A DNA stretch of 64,000 bases from Vibrio vulnificus NBRC 15645 = ATCC 27562 (GCF_002224265.1 NZ_CP012882.1:930001-994000), one strand, 5' to 3'; positions 37,028 to 47,909 are shown, counted from the first letter of the stretch. Notes: a model not told the origin generated them from the sequence alone. Numbers and translations are program-made.

Positions 37028-37918
37028 TCACGCTAAGTACGGATGAGCATGTCGATTAAAGCGATCCAGCGCAAAGCTAATTTCATCTCTGTTTTTGCTG
37101 GTTAAGCCAAAAAATAGACAAACACCTCGCATATAATTGCGTGTTGCTTCGTTCAAGGTAAGTTGTCGGAGAACGCCTTGCTCAACTAAGGGGGCTGCTA
37201 ATGAACAGGACAAGGCAATCCAGCCGCCTTGTGTGAGCAGAGCGCTAGCAAGGCTGAGTGAACTGACTTTTTCAATCGTGTTTGAAACGCGAAAGCACCC
37301 CAAGTCACCTTCTTTCGTGTGGGGCAGTTCATACTGGGTTTCGAGCCTGAGTTGCTCAATTGACACGATATCTTGTTCGGCAAGCGGAGAGTCTGGGCTG
37401 ACATAGGCACCAAGGGCTAGGTTGCCAATATAGTGTGTGTCAATTCGAGCTTGAGTTCTGGGTGAGTCTTCGGTGGCCATGATTGCTATGTGGCATTCGC
37501 TCTTTTCAAGGCAATCATAAGCGTGCTCTCTTGACGCGCAGATAATATCAATCATCAGTTGAGGGTACTGCTGCTTAATCTCCAGAATGGCAGAACTCAT
37601 CCAGCCACTTGGGATCTGGTCATCATGCATGACGATCAGTTTTTCTAGTGGCTCATCGAGCAGGGAGAAAGCGGTGAGCTCAAAATCTTTGGCTTGTTTG
37701 CTTAAGTTGGTTGCCCGAGAGATGAGCTGGTGGGCTGCATCGGTGGGCTTTGCTTTTCGCCCTTCAATTTGAAACAACTCTACCCCGACAATGTCTTCTA
37801 AGGTCACCACTTGCTCCCTTATTGTGCTGCGCTCCTTGTTTGCTGCGCGTGCCGCTGCACTGTATGAGCCATGCTGGTAAACCAGAGTAAACGCGTGAAT
37901 CTGTTCAATAGAGATCAT
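37028..37918 (-). CDS. LysR-type transcriptional regulator, copy B
   Basis: 296 residues. The N-terminal winged helix is SYSAAARAANKERSTIREQVVTLED. It is a diverged paralogue of the regulator at 32784-33674 (same length, shared IEQIHAF / LEQIHCF start, same REQ recognition helix). The two copies bracket the outer-membrane genes, each beside an exported hydrolase gene. The effector is unknown. Confidence 0.85.
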   Translation of the reverse strand: MISIEQIHAFTLVYQHGSYSAAARAANKERSTIREQVVTLEDIVGVELFQIEGRKAKPTDAAHQLISRATNLSKQAKDFELTAFSLLDEPLEKLIVMHDDQIPSGWMSSAILEIKQQYPQLMIDIICASREHAYDCLEKSECHIAIMATEDSPRTQARIDTHYIGNLALGAYVSPDSPLAEQDIVSIEQLRLETQYELPHTKEGDLGCFRVSNTIEKVSSLSLASALLTQGGWIALSCSLAAPLVEQGVLRQLTLNEATRNYMRGVCLFFGLTSKNRDEISFALDRFNRHAHPYLA

Positions 37919-38013
37919 AGAGAAACCTTGTCGAGGTATTTTTGTATAAGATACTGGTTTCTTTGGTCATTGTCATGGCTACAACTCAGACTAAAAGGGG
38001 CTCAAAGGATCCG

Positions 38014-38046
38014 GAAAAAAAGCCTAAACGTTTCCGCCTAGGCTTT
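38014..38046 (-). terminator. Minus-strand terminator of the serine hydrolase gene
   Basis: Stem AAAGCCTA / TAGGCTTT (38019-38046) with a long A run to its left, giving a T tract on the minus strand. Confidence 0.8.
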
Positions 38047-38072
38047 GGTCTTATCCCGATAAATGTATGTGC

Positions 38073-39437
38073 TTACTTTGCGTTATCTAATTGCTCAGCT
38101 ACTTTGCGGAAGTATGCCGGTGCTTTGATCTCACCGTATGGTGGCACATAAGGTGTTGCTCCGAAGTAAACGGCAGCAAAGTCACGCGATGGATCGACGT
38201 AGATACCTTGGCCAGAGTTACCGTGTTTGTACATCGCACCGTCTTCAAAGATGAAGTCGAACTGGTAAGCACCTTTTACAGGTTTCTCGCCAAATAGACC
38301 CACAGCCTGACCTTCTTTACGGCCGCCTACAAATGCGTCTGCGCTGCCTGCTGAGCGAATACGGTCAAGTAGTTTAGGTGTAACGACTTGCTCGTGTGCC
38401 ACTTTGTCCCAGCTTGGTGTGTACATGGTGGCGTACTTAGCAAAGTCTTCCAGTGTAGACGAGATAATTGCTAGGTTTAGTGGTGTGCCGTCTGGCGTTA
38501 GGTGAACTTGTAGCGGCATACGCGCACCTAGTTTGCCCCAAATGCGCTCTTCAGCAACGTCAGTCCAGCGTTTGTTGGTCACGTTTTGAATCACTTGACC
38601 CAGTACGTGTGTATTCAGTGAAGAGTAACGGAAGCGATCGCCCGGCTTTTCGTTTTCTAGCGGTTTTACATCTTTTAATACGTCACGCCATGTTTCACCT
38701 GTTTCGCAACGTTCAGTCGTGCCAAGTGCAGAGCTGATGAAGCGCACGAATACGCCTTCTGGATCGAGAATTGACGTGTTGTTCTCTTCGTGGTCAAGGC
38801 CTGCAGTATGGTTAACTAAGTCAAGGATAGTCACTTTATCCCATGCTGTGCCTTTGAGCTCAGGGACGTATTTGGTCGTTGAAGCGCTCATGTCGAGCTT
38901 GCCTTCTTCAGCTAGCATGGCTGTGATAAGGCCTGTAAGCGTCTTTGATGATGACATCCAGATGTGAGAATCGGTTGGTTTCATACCTGGGTAAGCTTCG
39001 TATACCACTTCACCTTTGTGGATCATCATTACGCCTTGGTGGCGGAAGGTTGGATGTACGAAGTAGTCATCCATTTTCAGGTCACCTTCGCTGTCTGTTT
39101 TGACCGTGATGTTACCGATTTCGTTGTTGATATTACGTGCCAATATTTTTTGCTCTGCCGCTGGATTAACATTATCAGTGCGCATCACAGTGCTGAAGTT
39201 GGTCATGTAATAAAGTGCATGGTCGCCACCCATTTGCGCATGGAAGCTTTCAAAGCTGTCGTAGGCGCCCTGAACGAAATCTAGATCAAAAGACTGTTTT
39301 GCTGCAGTCACAGGCAAGTTAACCGACGCACCTGGTGCATTAAGGTACTTAGCCAGTGGGTGTTCCGCTGGTACATTGGCGTGAACAGAAGCTGATGCAA
39401 GTGCGAATGTTAGCGTGGTTAAGGCAAATTTTTTCAT
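38073..39437 (-). CDS. Exported beta-lactamase-fold serine hydrolase
   Basis: 454 residues. Start ATG 39437 is preferred because GGGG lies 6 bases before it; TTG 39449 and ATG 39440 are alternatives. Signal peptide (KKFALTTLTFALASASVHA). Class C / esterase-type motifs: SSSK (SxxK) in WMSSSKTLTG, the YxN-like YSS in FRYSSLNTHVLG, and HGNSG near the C-terminus. Such proteins include D-aminopeptidases, esterases and 6-aminohexanoate hydrolases; antibiotic hydrolysis cannot be claimed. It is next to LysR copy B, in parallel with the M20 hydrolase beside copy A. Confidence 0.85.
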   Translation of the reverse strand: MKKFALTTLTFALASASVHANVPAEHPLAKYLNAPGASVNLPVTAAKQSFDLDFVQGAYDSFESFHAQMGGDHALYYMTNFSTVMRTDNVNPAAEQKILARNINNEIGNITVKTDSEGDLKMDDYFVHPTFRHQGVMMIHKGEVVYEAYPGMKPTDSHIWMSSSKTLTGLITAMLAEEGKLDMSASTTKYVPELKGTAWDKVTILDLVNHTAGLDHEENNTSILDPEGVFVRFISSALGTTERCETGETWRDVLKDVKPLENEKPGDRFRYSSLNTHVLGQVIQNVTNKRWTDVAEERIWGKLGARMPLQVHLTPDGTPLNLAIISSTLEDFAKYATMYTPSWDKVAHEQVVTPKLLDRIRSAGSADAFVGGRKEGQAVGLFGEKPVKGAYQFDFIFEDGAMYKHGNSGQGIYVDPSRDFAAVYFGATPYVPPYGEIKAPAYFRKVAEQLDNAK

Positions 39438-39555
39438 CATTTTCCCCAAGGGTTGTTATAGGAACAGAATGTTTGTTTCGTTGACCATAATAGCGATTCT
39501 AGCGAGGCAAAAAACTCAATTATGTAGGGGATGACCATCCAAACTAGCTGGCGGT

Positions 39556-39589
39556 AAAAAAAAGAGCTCTGGGTAGGACAGAGCTCTTT
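39556..39589 (-). terminator. Minus-strand terminator after fadA
   Basis: 11-bp stem AAAGAGCTCTG / CAGAGCTCTTT (39561-39589), with an A run to the left that gives a T tract on the minus strand. Confidence 0.85.
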
Positions 39590-39613
39590 GACTTAGGCTG
39601 ACTTTAATTTTCG

Positions 39614-40774
39614 TTATTCAATACGTTCAATGATGGTCGCGATACCTTGACCCATGCCAATACACATGGTCGCAAGTCCGTAGCGTCCGCCACGTTGTTC
39701 CATGATATTGATCAGAGAGCCGACAATACGTGCGCCTGAACATCCAAGAGGGTGCCCCAACGAAATAGCGCCACCATGGAGGTTAACTTTGTCATCACGC
39801 TGCTCCCACAAGCCAAGATCCTTCAAACAAGGAATCGCTTGAGCGGCAAATGCTTCGTTAACTTCAGCAAAGTCGATTTGGTCAATGCTGAGTTCGGCTT
39901 TCTTCAGCGCTTTTTGTGTCGCTGGCACTGGGCCGTAACCCATGATCGCTGCAGGAACACCTGCACTGGTAGCAGCAATGACGCGTGCTCTTGCTTTCAG
40001 ACCGAGTTCGATGGCTTTTTCTTCGCTCATCACGAGTAGACATGACGCGCCATCAGACAGTGCCGATGAGGTACCAGCCGTTACTGTGCCGCGAGGGTCA
40101 AACACCGGGCGAAGCGTCGCAAGTGATTCTGCTGTCGTTTCTGGTCGAATCACTTCATCGTGTTGGACTAGAGTAGGTAAACCCGCCGCATCATGACCCA
40201 TTGTTGGGACGATCTCGTTATCAAAGCGACCTTCAAGGGTAGCTTGATGAGCCAGACGATGAGAGCGAGCGCCTAGCTCATCTTGTTCTTCACGAGACAC
40301 GTTGTGCATCTTGCCAAGGGCTTCTGCTGTCAGTCCCATCATTGCTGATGCTTGCGCCATATTGCGGTTGTATGGGTTCATGCTGATGCCTTTGGTCATC
40401 GGCACGTGACCCATGTGCTCAACACCGCCGACAAGGACCACATCTGAGTCGCCCGCTTTAATAGCGCGGGTTGCCATGTGCAGTGCATCCATCGATGAAC
40501 CACATAGTCGGTTGACGGTTGTCGCTGGCACGGTTTCCGGAAGGCCCGCTTGCAGAGCAGCAACACGAGCTAGGTTAGCACCTTGCTCCTCAGTTTGTTG
40601 CACACAACCCCAAATCACATCGTCGATCAGTGTCGCATCAAGGTTCGGTTGACGCTCAATCATGCTTTTCATTAGGTGTGCAGACAGGTCGTCAGCACGG
40701 ACGTGGCGAAAAACACCATTCTTTGATTTACCCATAGGAGTACGGATAGCATCAACAATCACTACATTTTTCAT
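39614..40774 (-). CDS. fadA: 3-ketoacyl-CoA thiolase, beta subunit of the fatty-acid oxidation complex
   Basis: Releases acetyl-CoA from 3-ketoacyl-CoA. 386 residues (E. coli FadA 387). Catalytic Cys in [11 protein letters not shown], His in [11 protein letters not shown], second Cys in CIGMGQG. It lies 14 bases downstream of fadB in one operon with a CoA-transferase gene. Confidence 0.93.
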   Translation of the reverse strand: MKNVVIVDAIRTPMGKSKNGVFRHVRADDLSAHLMKSMIERQPNLDATLIDDVIWGCVQQTEEQGANLARVAALQAGLPETVPATTVNRLCGSSMDALHMATRAIKAGDSDVVLVGGVEHMGHVPMTKGISMNPYNRNMAQASAMMGLTAEALGKMHNVSREEQDELGARSHRLAHQATLEGRFDNEIVPTMGHDAAGLPTLVQHDEVIRPETTAESLATLRPVFDPRGTVTAGTSSALSDGASCLLVMSEEKAIELGLKARARVIAATSAGVPAAIMGYGPVPATQKALKKAELSIDQIDFAEVNEAFAAQAIPCLKDLGLWEQRDDKVNLHGGAISLGHPLGCSGARIVGSLINIMEQRGGRYGLATMCIGMGQGIATIIERIE

Positions 40775-40788
40775 TTTAAATCTCCTAA

Positions 40789-42945
40789 TTAGGCGTAAAA
40801 GCTTTGGTTGTTATTCGCACGTTCAAGCAGACCTTGAGGTATCGCGTAAAGTGAACCCAGTGCTTCGTATTTCTGCGCGAGTTCGACTAAGTTATCGAGG
40901 CCAAGAGTGTCCATGTAGTAGAAAATGCCGCCGCGGAATGGCGGGAAGCCTGTGCCATAAACAAACGCGATATCGCCTTCTTGAGGAGAGCTGATAATGC
41001 CTTCATCTAAACAGCGAATTGCTTCAAACATCATTGGCAGCATCATGCGCAAAGTCACATCTTCATCGCTAAATACCGCAGGAGCAGCACATTCGCTATC
41101 AAGTAGCACTTGGGTGTCAATGCTGAGTGATGGCTGTAAACGACCTCTACGATCTTTTTGGTAGCTATAGAAGCCGTGTTCCGATTTCTGGCCTAGCTGC
41201 CCACGCCCACATAGCATTTCAATCAGGTTGACTTGAGGTTTACCTAGACGAGCAGGGAAGGCTTCATCCATCACATCCATGCAGTGTTTCGCCGTATCAA
41301 GACCGATAACATCCGCAAGGTGCGCAGGCCCCATCGGCCAACCAAAGCCTTTGCTCATGACTTTGTCTGCCTGAGCGATGCTGCCGCCATCAACTAACAG
41401 TTGGTTGAACGCGAGGAAGTAAGGGGTTAAACAGCGGTTGACTAAGAAACCGGCACAATCGTTGACCACAACCGGCACTTTGCCTAATTGCAGAACATAG
41501 TTAACCGCTTTGGCGATGGTTTCTTTTGAGGTTTTTTCGCCACGAATCACTTCCACTAGCGGCATACGGTGTACCGGGTTGAAGAAGTGGATACCACAGA
41601 AGTTTTCAGGCTTTTTCAGTGCCTGGGCTAAACCGCTGATCATCAGCGTCGATGTGTTTGATGCGATGATGGCGTTCGGTGCTGTCTCTTCAAGTTGAGC
41701 CAGTACTTTCTCTTTCACCATTGGGTTTTCAACCACCGCTTCGATGATCATATCGGTGTCTGCCAGTGTCGCGTCGTGCAGAGTCGGCACGATGCGATTT
41801 AGCACATTGCCCATCTCGCGCGGGGTTTTCTTCTTACGTTCAACTTGCTTGGTTAGAAGGTTGTTTGCTTCTGATAGACCTAGGTCGAGCCCTTGCTTGT
41901 TGATGTCTTTCATCACCACATCAATGCCACGGTCAGCACTGACATAAGCAATGCCGCCCCCCATGATGCCTGCGCCGATCACGCCGACTTGCGCTGTTTT
42001 GCTCACTTCAGACTGTTCAGCGTGCTTTTTCGCTGCCGCTTTTACCGCCATATCGCTTAAGAACACATTCACCAGCGCATCGGCCACGCCGCTTTCTGCA
42101 CAAGCGACGATGCCTTTTGCTTCGACTTTTAGCGCTTCATCACGAGTACAACGCGCAGCGTTAAATACGGTATCAAGGATAATCCCTGGAGCAGGGTAGT
42201 GAGGACCTGCCGCTTTTGCCACCATACCTCGCGCGACATTAATCGACATCGCCAGTTCTAGATCGTTCACTGGAAGTGCTTGACGCTTTTCTGCTTGACG
42301 CGCTTGCCAATTCAGTTCACCACGCTGTGCACGTTCGATGACGCGCAGCGCTTGCTCAACTGGGTTATCTTGGCTTGGATCAATGATGCCATCAACCACA
42401 TGGTCGCTTAGTGCTTTTTCGGCTGAGAAGTTTTTGCCCGTGGTTAGCCAACCCAGAGCAGTATCAACGCCAACAATACGTGGAAGACGCGTAACGCCAC
42501 CCCAACCCGGCATAATGCCAAGCTTCACTTCTGGCAAACTGATTTTCGCGTCGGCCGTTGCCAAGCGGTAGTCAGCCAATAGAGACAGTTCGACACCGCC
42601 ACCCGCTGCTACGCCATTGATGATGGCCACTTTAGGGCAATCGAGATCTTCAACACGGTTGTAGATAGAGTGTACCCAGTCAAGGAACGGTGTGATCGCT
42701 GCGTCACCGTCTTTAAATAGGCTACGAAACGCTTTAACGTCTGCACCAGCACTAAATAGAGCTTTGCCAGAACGAATGATTAAGCCTTGTGGCTTTTCTT
42801 CCTCAAGTCGAGTAATACAGGCTTCCAGCTCAATTAGCGCAGCGTTACGTAGGGTATTCACCGGATCTTTTTCAGCGTTAAAAACCAGTTCAACCGCCTG
42901 ATTGTCGCCCAGGGTGTTTAGGGTGAAGAATTGACCTTTGTACAT
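40789..42945 (-). CDS. fadB: Multifunctional fatty-acid oxidation complex alpha subunit
   Basis: Enoyl-CoA hydratase / 3-hydroxyacyl-CoA dehydrogenase of 718 residues (E. coli FadB 729). The hydratase domain has [10 protein letters not shown] and [12 protein letters not shown] with [13 protein letters not shown]. The NAD domain begins [14 protein letters not shown] and contains [15 protein letters not shown] and [14 protein letters not shown]. It sits between the CoA-transferase gene (12-base gap) and fadA. Vibrio also has a housekeeping fadBA on chromosome 1, so this is probably the second set. Confidence 0.93.
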   Translation of the reverse strand: MYKGQFFTLNTLGDNQAVELVFNAEKDPVNTLRNAALIELEACITRLEEEKPQGLIIRSGKALFSAGADVKAFRSLFKDGDAAITPFLDWVHSIYNRVEDLDCPKVAIINGVAAGGGVELSLLADYRLATADAKISLPEVKLGIMPGWGGVTRLPRIVGVDTALGWLTTGKNFSAEKALSDHVVDGIIDPSQDNPVEQALRVIERAQRGELNWQARQAEKRQALPVNDLELAMSINVARGMVAKAAGPHYPAPGIILDTVFNAARCTRDEALKVEAKGIVACAESGVADALVNVFLSDMAVKAAAKKHAEQSEVSKTAQVGVIGAGIMGGGIAYVSADRGIDVVMKDINKQGLDLGLSEANNLLTKQVERKKKTPREMGNVLNRIVPTLHDATLADTDMIIEAVVENPMVKEKVLAQLEETAPNAIIASNTSTLMISGLAQALKKPENFCGIHFFNPVHRMPLVEVIRGEKTSKETIAKAVNYVLQLGKVPVVVNDCAGFLVNRCLTPYFLAFNQLLVDGGSIAQADKVMSKGFGWPMGPAHLADVIGLDTAKHCMDVMDEAFPARLGKPQVNLIEMLCGRGQLGQKSEHGFYSYQKDRRGRLQPSLSIDTQVLLDSECAAPAVFSDEDVTLRMMLPMMFEAIRCLDEGIISSPQEGDIAFVYGTGFPPFRGGIFYYMDTLGLDNLVELAQKYEALGSLYAIPQGLLERANNNQSFYA

Positions 42946-42957
42946 AATATGGGCTCC

Positions 42958-44265
42958 TTATTTAGCCAAACCAAGTTTTGTTGCTTGCTTTAGAAGCTCA
43001 TCTCTAAACTCTGGGTGAGCAATGTTGATGAGGGCTTTGACACGTTGTGGGGTGGTTAAACCACGTAGGTCAGCTGCACCGTATTCGGTGACAACAACTT
43101 GTGTGTCGTTGCGAGGCGTGGTGATCGGTGTACCTGTCGGCAGTGCGATACGAATGTTTGACTCAAGGCCTTCTTTGCCATCACGAGTTGAAGATAGGGC
43201 AAGAATGCTCACGCCACCTTTAGACATGCCCGCCGCACGAACGAAGTCAAGCTGACCGCCAGAGCCAGAAATTTGAGAGAAGCCCACACCTTCAGACGCC
43301 ACTTGACCAACCACATCGACCATCACACAGGTGTTGATTGATACGAAGTTGTCGTTTTTGGCGACTTCATAAGCGTCGACCACATCGGCCATGCCACCCA
43401 TTTCAATTGCGTCGTTGTTGTGCAGGAAGTCCATCACTTCTTGAGGACCAGCGGCAAACGCAGTCACAATTTTGTTTGGCTTGTAGTTTTTCAGCTTGCC
43501 ACTCACCGCACCTGCTTTACACATTTCCATTAGAGATTCGGTAAACATTTCAGTGTGAATTCCGAGATCTTGGTGGTTACGTAGTGCCATGCCCATAGCG
43601 TTGGAGATGGTGCCAATACCGATTTGCACTGTCATGCCATTTTCAATGAATGGACTAACGTGCTGTGCGATTTGTTGTTCAAGTTCACTTGGCTCGCCCG
43701 CTTTTGGCATGGCAATACTGTGGTGACCTTCGACAACAAAATCTGCGTAGTCAATGTGAACAAGGTTGTCTTTGTTGCCAATAAATGGTTGTTGGTCGTT
43801 AACCACAAAAAGGACTTTTTTCGCGTACTTCAGCGCTTCTTTGCTGCCCACACCGCCACAAGCACCAAGACTTACATAACCGTCTGAATTTGGTGGCGTC
43901 ACCTCAATGATGACTGTGTTTGGTTTTAGCGCAGCAAACGTCTGTTTGAAGTTAGAGAAGTGGAAGTTCATCACTTCAATGTTACCGCCATGCTGGCATT
44001 TACGCTCAAGTGGGCCCATGAAAAGGCTGATGTGTTTGAAGTTCTCTTTATATTGAGGTTTTAGGAATTCGTATGGGTAAGTCATTAGGCCTGTGTAAAG
44101 CTCACAGCCGTGGAATTGAGTTAGGTGTTTGTCTAACTCTTGAAGGAAGATAACTGGCATCGACAACAAGCCACCAGCCCAAATTTTATCGCCCGATTCA
44201 ATTTTGCCTACTGCCGACTCTAATGAGATTATTTTTTCGGCGAATTTATTTTTCCAGTCAGTCAT
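42958..44265 (-). CDS. Acetyl-CoA hydrolase / CoA-transferase family protein
   Basis: 435 residues from ATG 44265; the frame opens 81 bases earlier but the family homology starts at MTDWKNKFAEK. It has ISGSGGQLDFVRAAGMSKGG and, near the C-terminus, VTEYGAADLRGLT, both typical of the 4-hydroxybutyrate/butyryl-CoA:acetate CoA-transferase group. It may load short-chain acids for beta-oxidation or release acetate. It is the first gene of the CoA-transferase-fadB-fadA operon, divergent from an AraC-type regulator. Confidence 0.85.
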   Translation of the reverse strand: MTDWKNKFAEKIISLESAVGKIESGDKIWAGGLLSMPVIFLQELDKHLTQFHGCELYTGLMTYPYEFLKPQYKENFKHISLFMGPLERKCQHGGNIEVMNFHFSNFKQTFAALKPNTVIIEVTPPNSDGYVSLGACGGVGSKEALKYAKKVLFVVNDQQPFIGNKDNLVHIDYADFVVEGHHSIAMPKAGEPSELEQQIAQHVSPFIENGMTVQIGIGTISNAMGMALRNHQDLGIHTEMFTESLMEMCKAGAVSGKLKNYKPNKIVTAFAAGPQEVMDFLHNNDAIEMGGMADVVDAYEVAKNDNFVSINTCVMVDVVGQVASEGVGFSQISGSGGQLDFVRAAGMSKGGVSILALSSTRDGKEGLESNIRIALPTGTPITTPRNDTQVVVTEYGAADLRGLTTPQRVKALINIAHPEFRDELLKQATKLGLAK

Positions 44266-44498
44266 AGTGACGCTCTCTGTTTTCGCATATTGAACCATTC
44301 GACCTCGACTTCTCAACCGTGAAAATGTCCGATGTATCGTGTCCAATGTGATTTATGTAGGGAAGAAAGTCCGTTTCACTGCATACAGCTTACTCTGTTG
44401 ATGGAGGTCAATATTTGGCTTTTTAAGACAGCTAGTATGCAAGTTGAGACAGTGTCAACCTTTGTGTATTGAGTCACAAATTTAGGGTGTTAAGTGAT

Positions 44499-45527
44499 AT
44501 GAATCATAAAAAATCCGTTTTTGACAACGCGCTTTCAGTTCATGCTGGCTGGCTAAAGCTATTGAAACCGATAGGTGAAGAGTCTCTAATAGAAGCGATT
44601 CGCTGTAATGAAGAAGGTAGGGTTAATGTGCAAGATTTGCGCTCCTTGCTTTATCAAGCTTACGAGCAAAATGAGACACCAATCATGTTGGCTCACATTG
44701 CCGATACGGTAGAGTCATTGACGTTTGGCAGCTTTTCGACTGCGTTATGGACGGCGCGAGATCTTGATAGCTTGTTGAGTGTGTTACAAGAATACGTGAT
44801 TGTATTAAGTGCGCCTGTTCGACTCGTCTATAAGCGAGATCGCCAAGGCAATGCTGAGCTCTGGGTTCTGGATACGGAGTCGCTGGGAAACGATTCAAAA
44901 GTCAGTTACCTTGGGATTACTTTGTTTATCGCCGTGGTGATCAAAATCATTCACAAGGTGCTGAGTGATACCAAAGTCACGCTCGATGTTTGTTTAATTG
45001 AGCATCGCTATAGTGAGAAGGAAAATGCGTTACTAGAACAGGTAATGCACTGTACCGTTAAGGAAGGGGCACCTATTCGTAAACTGGTTATTCCCAAGCG
45101 TTTTCTCCATATTCCTCTCACTGATAGTGACAAGAACCTTCATTTCTCTTGTGTGAATTTATTGCGAGAAGAAGCGGAGCGCCTGAAAAAAGATGACTTG
45201 ATTCTTCAGATTTATCATTTCCTCAATCAGCAGAGTCACTTAGTTGATATTAATGGCCGTGCCATCGCCGACGCGCTGAATATGAATTTACGCACCCTAA
45301 ATCGACATCTTTCACAGCAAAACACCAGTTATCGAGGGGTGGTCGAAAAGTACAAGCTTGAAAAAGCGCTACATCTACTTGATGCCGGAAAAGTCAATAT
45401 GACCGAAATTGCCTACCAACTTGGCTTTTCAGATTTGAGCACTTTTTCGCGTGCGTTTAAAAGGTGGACGGGCGTATCGCCAATGTCTATAAGGCAAGAC
45501 ACTAGGGTAAAAGGTTCCCTAATATGA
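44499..45527 (+). CDS. AraC-family transcriptional regulator
   Basis: 342 residues from ATG 44499 (a TTG at 44469 is possible). The N-terminal ~200 residues fit the arabinose-binding-like domain of OruR/GacR-type regulators. The C-terminal double HTH runs from about residue 240 (AIADALNMNLRTLNRHLSQ, TEIAYQLGFSDLSTFSRAFK, WTGVSP). It lies between the divergent beta-oxidation operon and the co-directional reductase gene, so it probably controls one or both. The inducer may be a fatty or short-chain acid; this is inference. Confidence 0.85.
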   Translation: MNHKKSVFDNALSVHAGWLKLLKPIGEESLIEAIRCNEEGRVNVQDLRSLLYQAYEQNETPIMLAHIADTVESLTFGSFSTALWTARDLDSLLSVLQEYVIVLSAPVRLVYKRDRQGNAELWVLDTESLGNDSKVSYLGITLFIAVVIKIIHKVLSDTKVTLDVCLIEHRYSEKENALLEQVMHCTVKEGAPIRKLVIPKRFLHIPLTDSDKNLHFSCVNLLREEAERLKKDDLILQIYHFLNQQSHLVDINGRAIADALNMNLRTLNRHLSQQNTSYRGVVEKYKLEKALHLLDAGKVNMTEIAYQLGFSDLSTFSRAFKRWTGVSPMSIRQDTRVKGSLI

Positions 45528-45670
45528 TGCATGTCAAAAAAACTCTGGATGTCTTGAAAGGTTAATGAGATGTCCTGTTTTGCCAAGTAATGAGCGTTGA
45601 GGGTTGTTTTAATACTCGCAGATTCTGTCACTAACTATTTTGGTGGCATACCAATAATGTGGAGTGTTCA

Positions 45671-47692
45671 ATGTTAAAACAACAGCACAAAATCCTTTTT
45701 GAGCCAATGCAGATTGGTTCATTAAAACTGAAAAACCGTTACTCGATGGCGCCAATGGGCACACTGGGTTGTGTCGATGGTGACGGCGCCTACAATCAGC
45801 GTGGTGTCGAGTATTATGTCGCGCGTGCACGTGGCGGCGTTGGCTTAATTATTACTGGCGTACAAATGGTCGAAAACGAGTTGGAACAATTTCCGATGCC
45901 TTCTCTTCCTTGTCCGACCAACCACCCTACAGCGTACATTCGCAGTGCCAAAGAGATGACTGAACGTGTGCATACGTACGGTGCGAAAATCTTTGCTCAG
46001 TTGACCGCAGGTTGGGGACGTTCTTGTATCCCAGGTTTTACTCCGGAAGATAAATCCATTGCGCCTTCTGACGCGCCAAACCGTTTTGACCCTTCTATTC
46101 AGCATAGAGAGTTAACGACGGATGAAGTGAAATACTTTATCGGTAAGTTTGTTGAATCGGCTGCGATTGCGCAAAAAGCAGGCTTTGATGGTGTCGAAAT
46201 TCACGCGGTACATGAAGGTTATTTGCTTGACCAGTTCACCATGGAGTTTTTCAACCAACGTACTGATCAGTACGGCGGTAGTTTTGAAAACCGCTACCGT
46301 TTCGCAGTAGAAATCGTCAAAGGCATTAAAGCAATCTGTGGCGATGATTTTCCAGTTTCACTGCGTTACTCAGTCAAAGGCAACATGAAGGGCTTTGGCC
46401 AAGGTATTCTTCCGGGTGAAGTAGCTGAAGAAGTTGGCCGTGATATGGAAGAGGGCCTGAAAGCAGCCAAGTACCTTCAAGATGCTGGCTTTGATGCGTT
46501 GAACGTGGATGCGGGCACTTATGACTCTTGGTACTGGAACCATCCGCCTAACTACTTTGCACCTGGCATGTACAAGCCTTACTGCAAGGCAGTGTCAGAG
46601 GTGGTCGATATTCCAGTCTTAATGGCAGGACGCATGGAGAATCCAGATTTAGCTGCGCATGCCGTCAACAATGGCATCTCTGATGGTATTTCACTAGGTC
46701 GACCACTGCTGGCAGACCCAGATACCGTTAACAAGATTCGTCGCGGTCGTTTTGAAGAGGTGCGTCCTTGTCTCTCGTGTCATTTAGGTTGTTTAGGCCG
46801 TATGGCAGAAGTGGGCAACTTGTCGTGCGCTGTAAACCCAAGTTGTGGCCGTGAAGAAGAGTTTCGCTTAGTGCCAACCCATCGCAGCCAAAACGTCGTG
46901 GTCGTTGGTGGTGGTGTCGCAGGTATGGAAGCAGCGCGTATTGCCTCGGAGCGTGGGCATAAAGTAACGTTACTTGAAAAATCAAAACAACTTGGTGGTA
47001 ACGTTATTCCTGGTAGCCAGCCTCCATTTAAACACGATGACAAGCTGTTGATTGAATGGTTTGCAGGTGAGATGGAGCGTAAGAACGTGGATGTGCGTTT
47101 CGATACTACGGCAGATAAAGAGACCATTGAATCGTTCAATCCAGACAGCGTTATCTTTGCTACGGGTTCGCGTCCAGTGAAGCCCAAATGGTTATCAGGT
47201 CAAGATAAGCCACATGTAATCGTTGCAGAAGATATGTTGATGAATCCAGACAAAATCACTGGTGATAAAGTGACCGTGATTGGTGGTGGTCTCGTCGGTG
47301 CTGAAGCGGCGTTGTGGATGGCACAGCAAGGTAAAGCCGTGACCTTAATTGAAGCCAGTGACGACATCATCGGTGGTCCTCACGGTACTTGTTTTGCTAA
47401 CTATCAGATGCTTAAAGAACTGCTGGTTAAAGAGCAAGTGAGCGTATTGACCTCAACGATGCTGCAAACCATCACTGATACAGGGGTTATAGTTCAGCGA
47501 GATCAAAGAGACATGGAAATCTTGTCGGATCACGTCGTATTAGCTTTGGGTTACCGAGCCGAAGATCATCTACATGAAGCACTTGCTAATCAGCTTGATG
47601 TCGAAAACGTGTTTAACATTGGTGATAGCCAAAAAGCGCGAACCATCATGACCGCCATTTGGGATGGTTTTGAGGTTGCCAGAACACTTTAA
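45671..47692 (+). CDS. Old-Yellow-Enzyme-type 2,4-dienoyl-CoA / 2-enoate reductase
   Basis: 673 residues (E. coli FadH 672). ATG 45671 follows GGAG by 6 bases. It has an N-terminal FMN barrel (MAPMGTLG, HAVHEGYLLDQF, QYGGSFENRYRF), then a [4Fe-4S] cluster in CLSCHLGC...CAVNP, then FAD/NAD domains with VVVVGGGVAGMEAARIA and VTVIGGGLVGAEAALWMA. The chemistry is NAD(P)H-dependent reduction of an alpha,beta-unsaturated acid or thioester. The neighbouring fadBA operon favours dienoyl-CoA; BaiCD- or enoate-reductase-like substrates remain possible. Confidence 0.85.
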   Translation: MLKQQHKILFEPMQIGSLKLKNRYSMAPMGTLGCVDGDGAYNQRGVEYYVARARGGVGLIITGVQMVENELEQFPMPSLPCPTNHPTAYIRSAKEMTERVHTYGAKIFAQLTAGWGRSCIPGFTPEDKSIAPSDAPNRFDPSIQHRELTTDEVKYFIGKFVESAAIAQKAGFDGVEIHAVHEGYLLDQFTMEFFNQRTDQYGGSFENRYRFAVEIVKGIKAICGDDFPVSLRYSVKGNMKGFGQGILPGEVAEEVGRDMEEGLKAAKYLQDAGFDALNVDAGTYDSWYWNHPPNYFAPGMYKPYCKAVSEVVDIPVLMAGRMENPDLAAHAVNNGISDGISLGRPLLADPDTVNKIRRGRFEEVRPCLSCHLGCLGRMAEVGNLSCAVNPSCGREEEFRLVPTHRSQNVVVVGGGVAGMEAARIASERGHKVTLLEKSKQLGGNVIPGSQPPFKHDDKLLIEWFAGEMERKNVDVRFDTTADKETIESFNPDSVIFATGSRPVKPKWLSGQDKPHVIVAEDMLMNPDKITGDKVTVIGGGLVGAEAALWMAQQGKAVTLIEASDDIIGGPHGTCFANYQMLKELLVKEQVSVLTSTMLQTITDTGVIVQRDQRDMEILSDHVVLALGYRAEDHLHEALANQLDVENVFNIGDSQKARTIMTAIWDGFEVARTL

Positions 47693-47708
47693 TCGTTAAA
47701 CAAAACAG

Positions 47709-47737
47709 AGAAGCAGCAATAGGCTGCTTCTTTTTTT
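47709..47737 (+). terminator. Intrinsic terminator after the reductase gene
   Basis: 9-bp stem AGAAGCAGC / GCTGCTTCT with a 5-base loop and a run of T. Confidence 0.9.
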
Positions 47738-47909
47738 CGTTACAGATTGATTGGCGACTCGATCATTTAAGTCGCGCCGGAGATCTGGGAGTCGCTAAGT
47801 TTTAATCACAACTAGACTAGTTAGAGGCTTTGATGTGATGGACGCACCTCCCTTCTAGCGTCGTTGTACCAAACTAATAGTACAACCATTGAGAGCAGGA
47901 GTAACAAGT

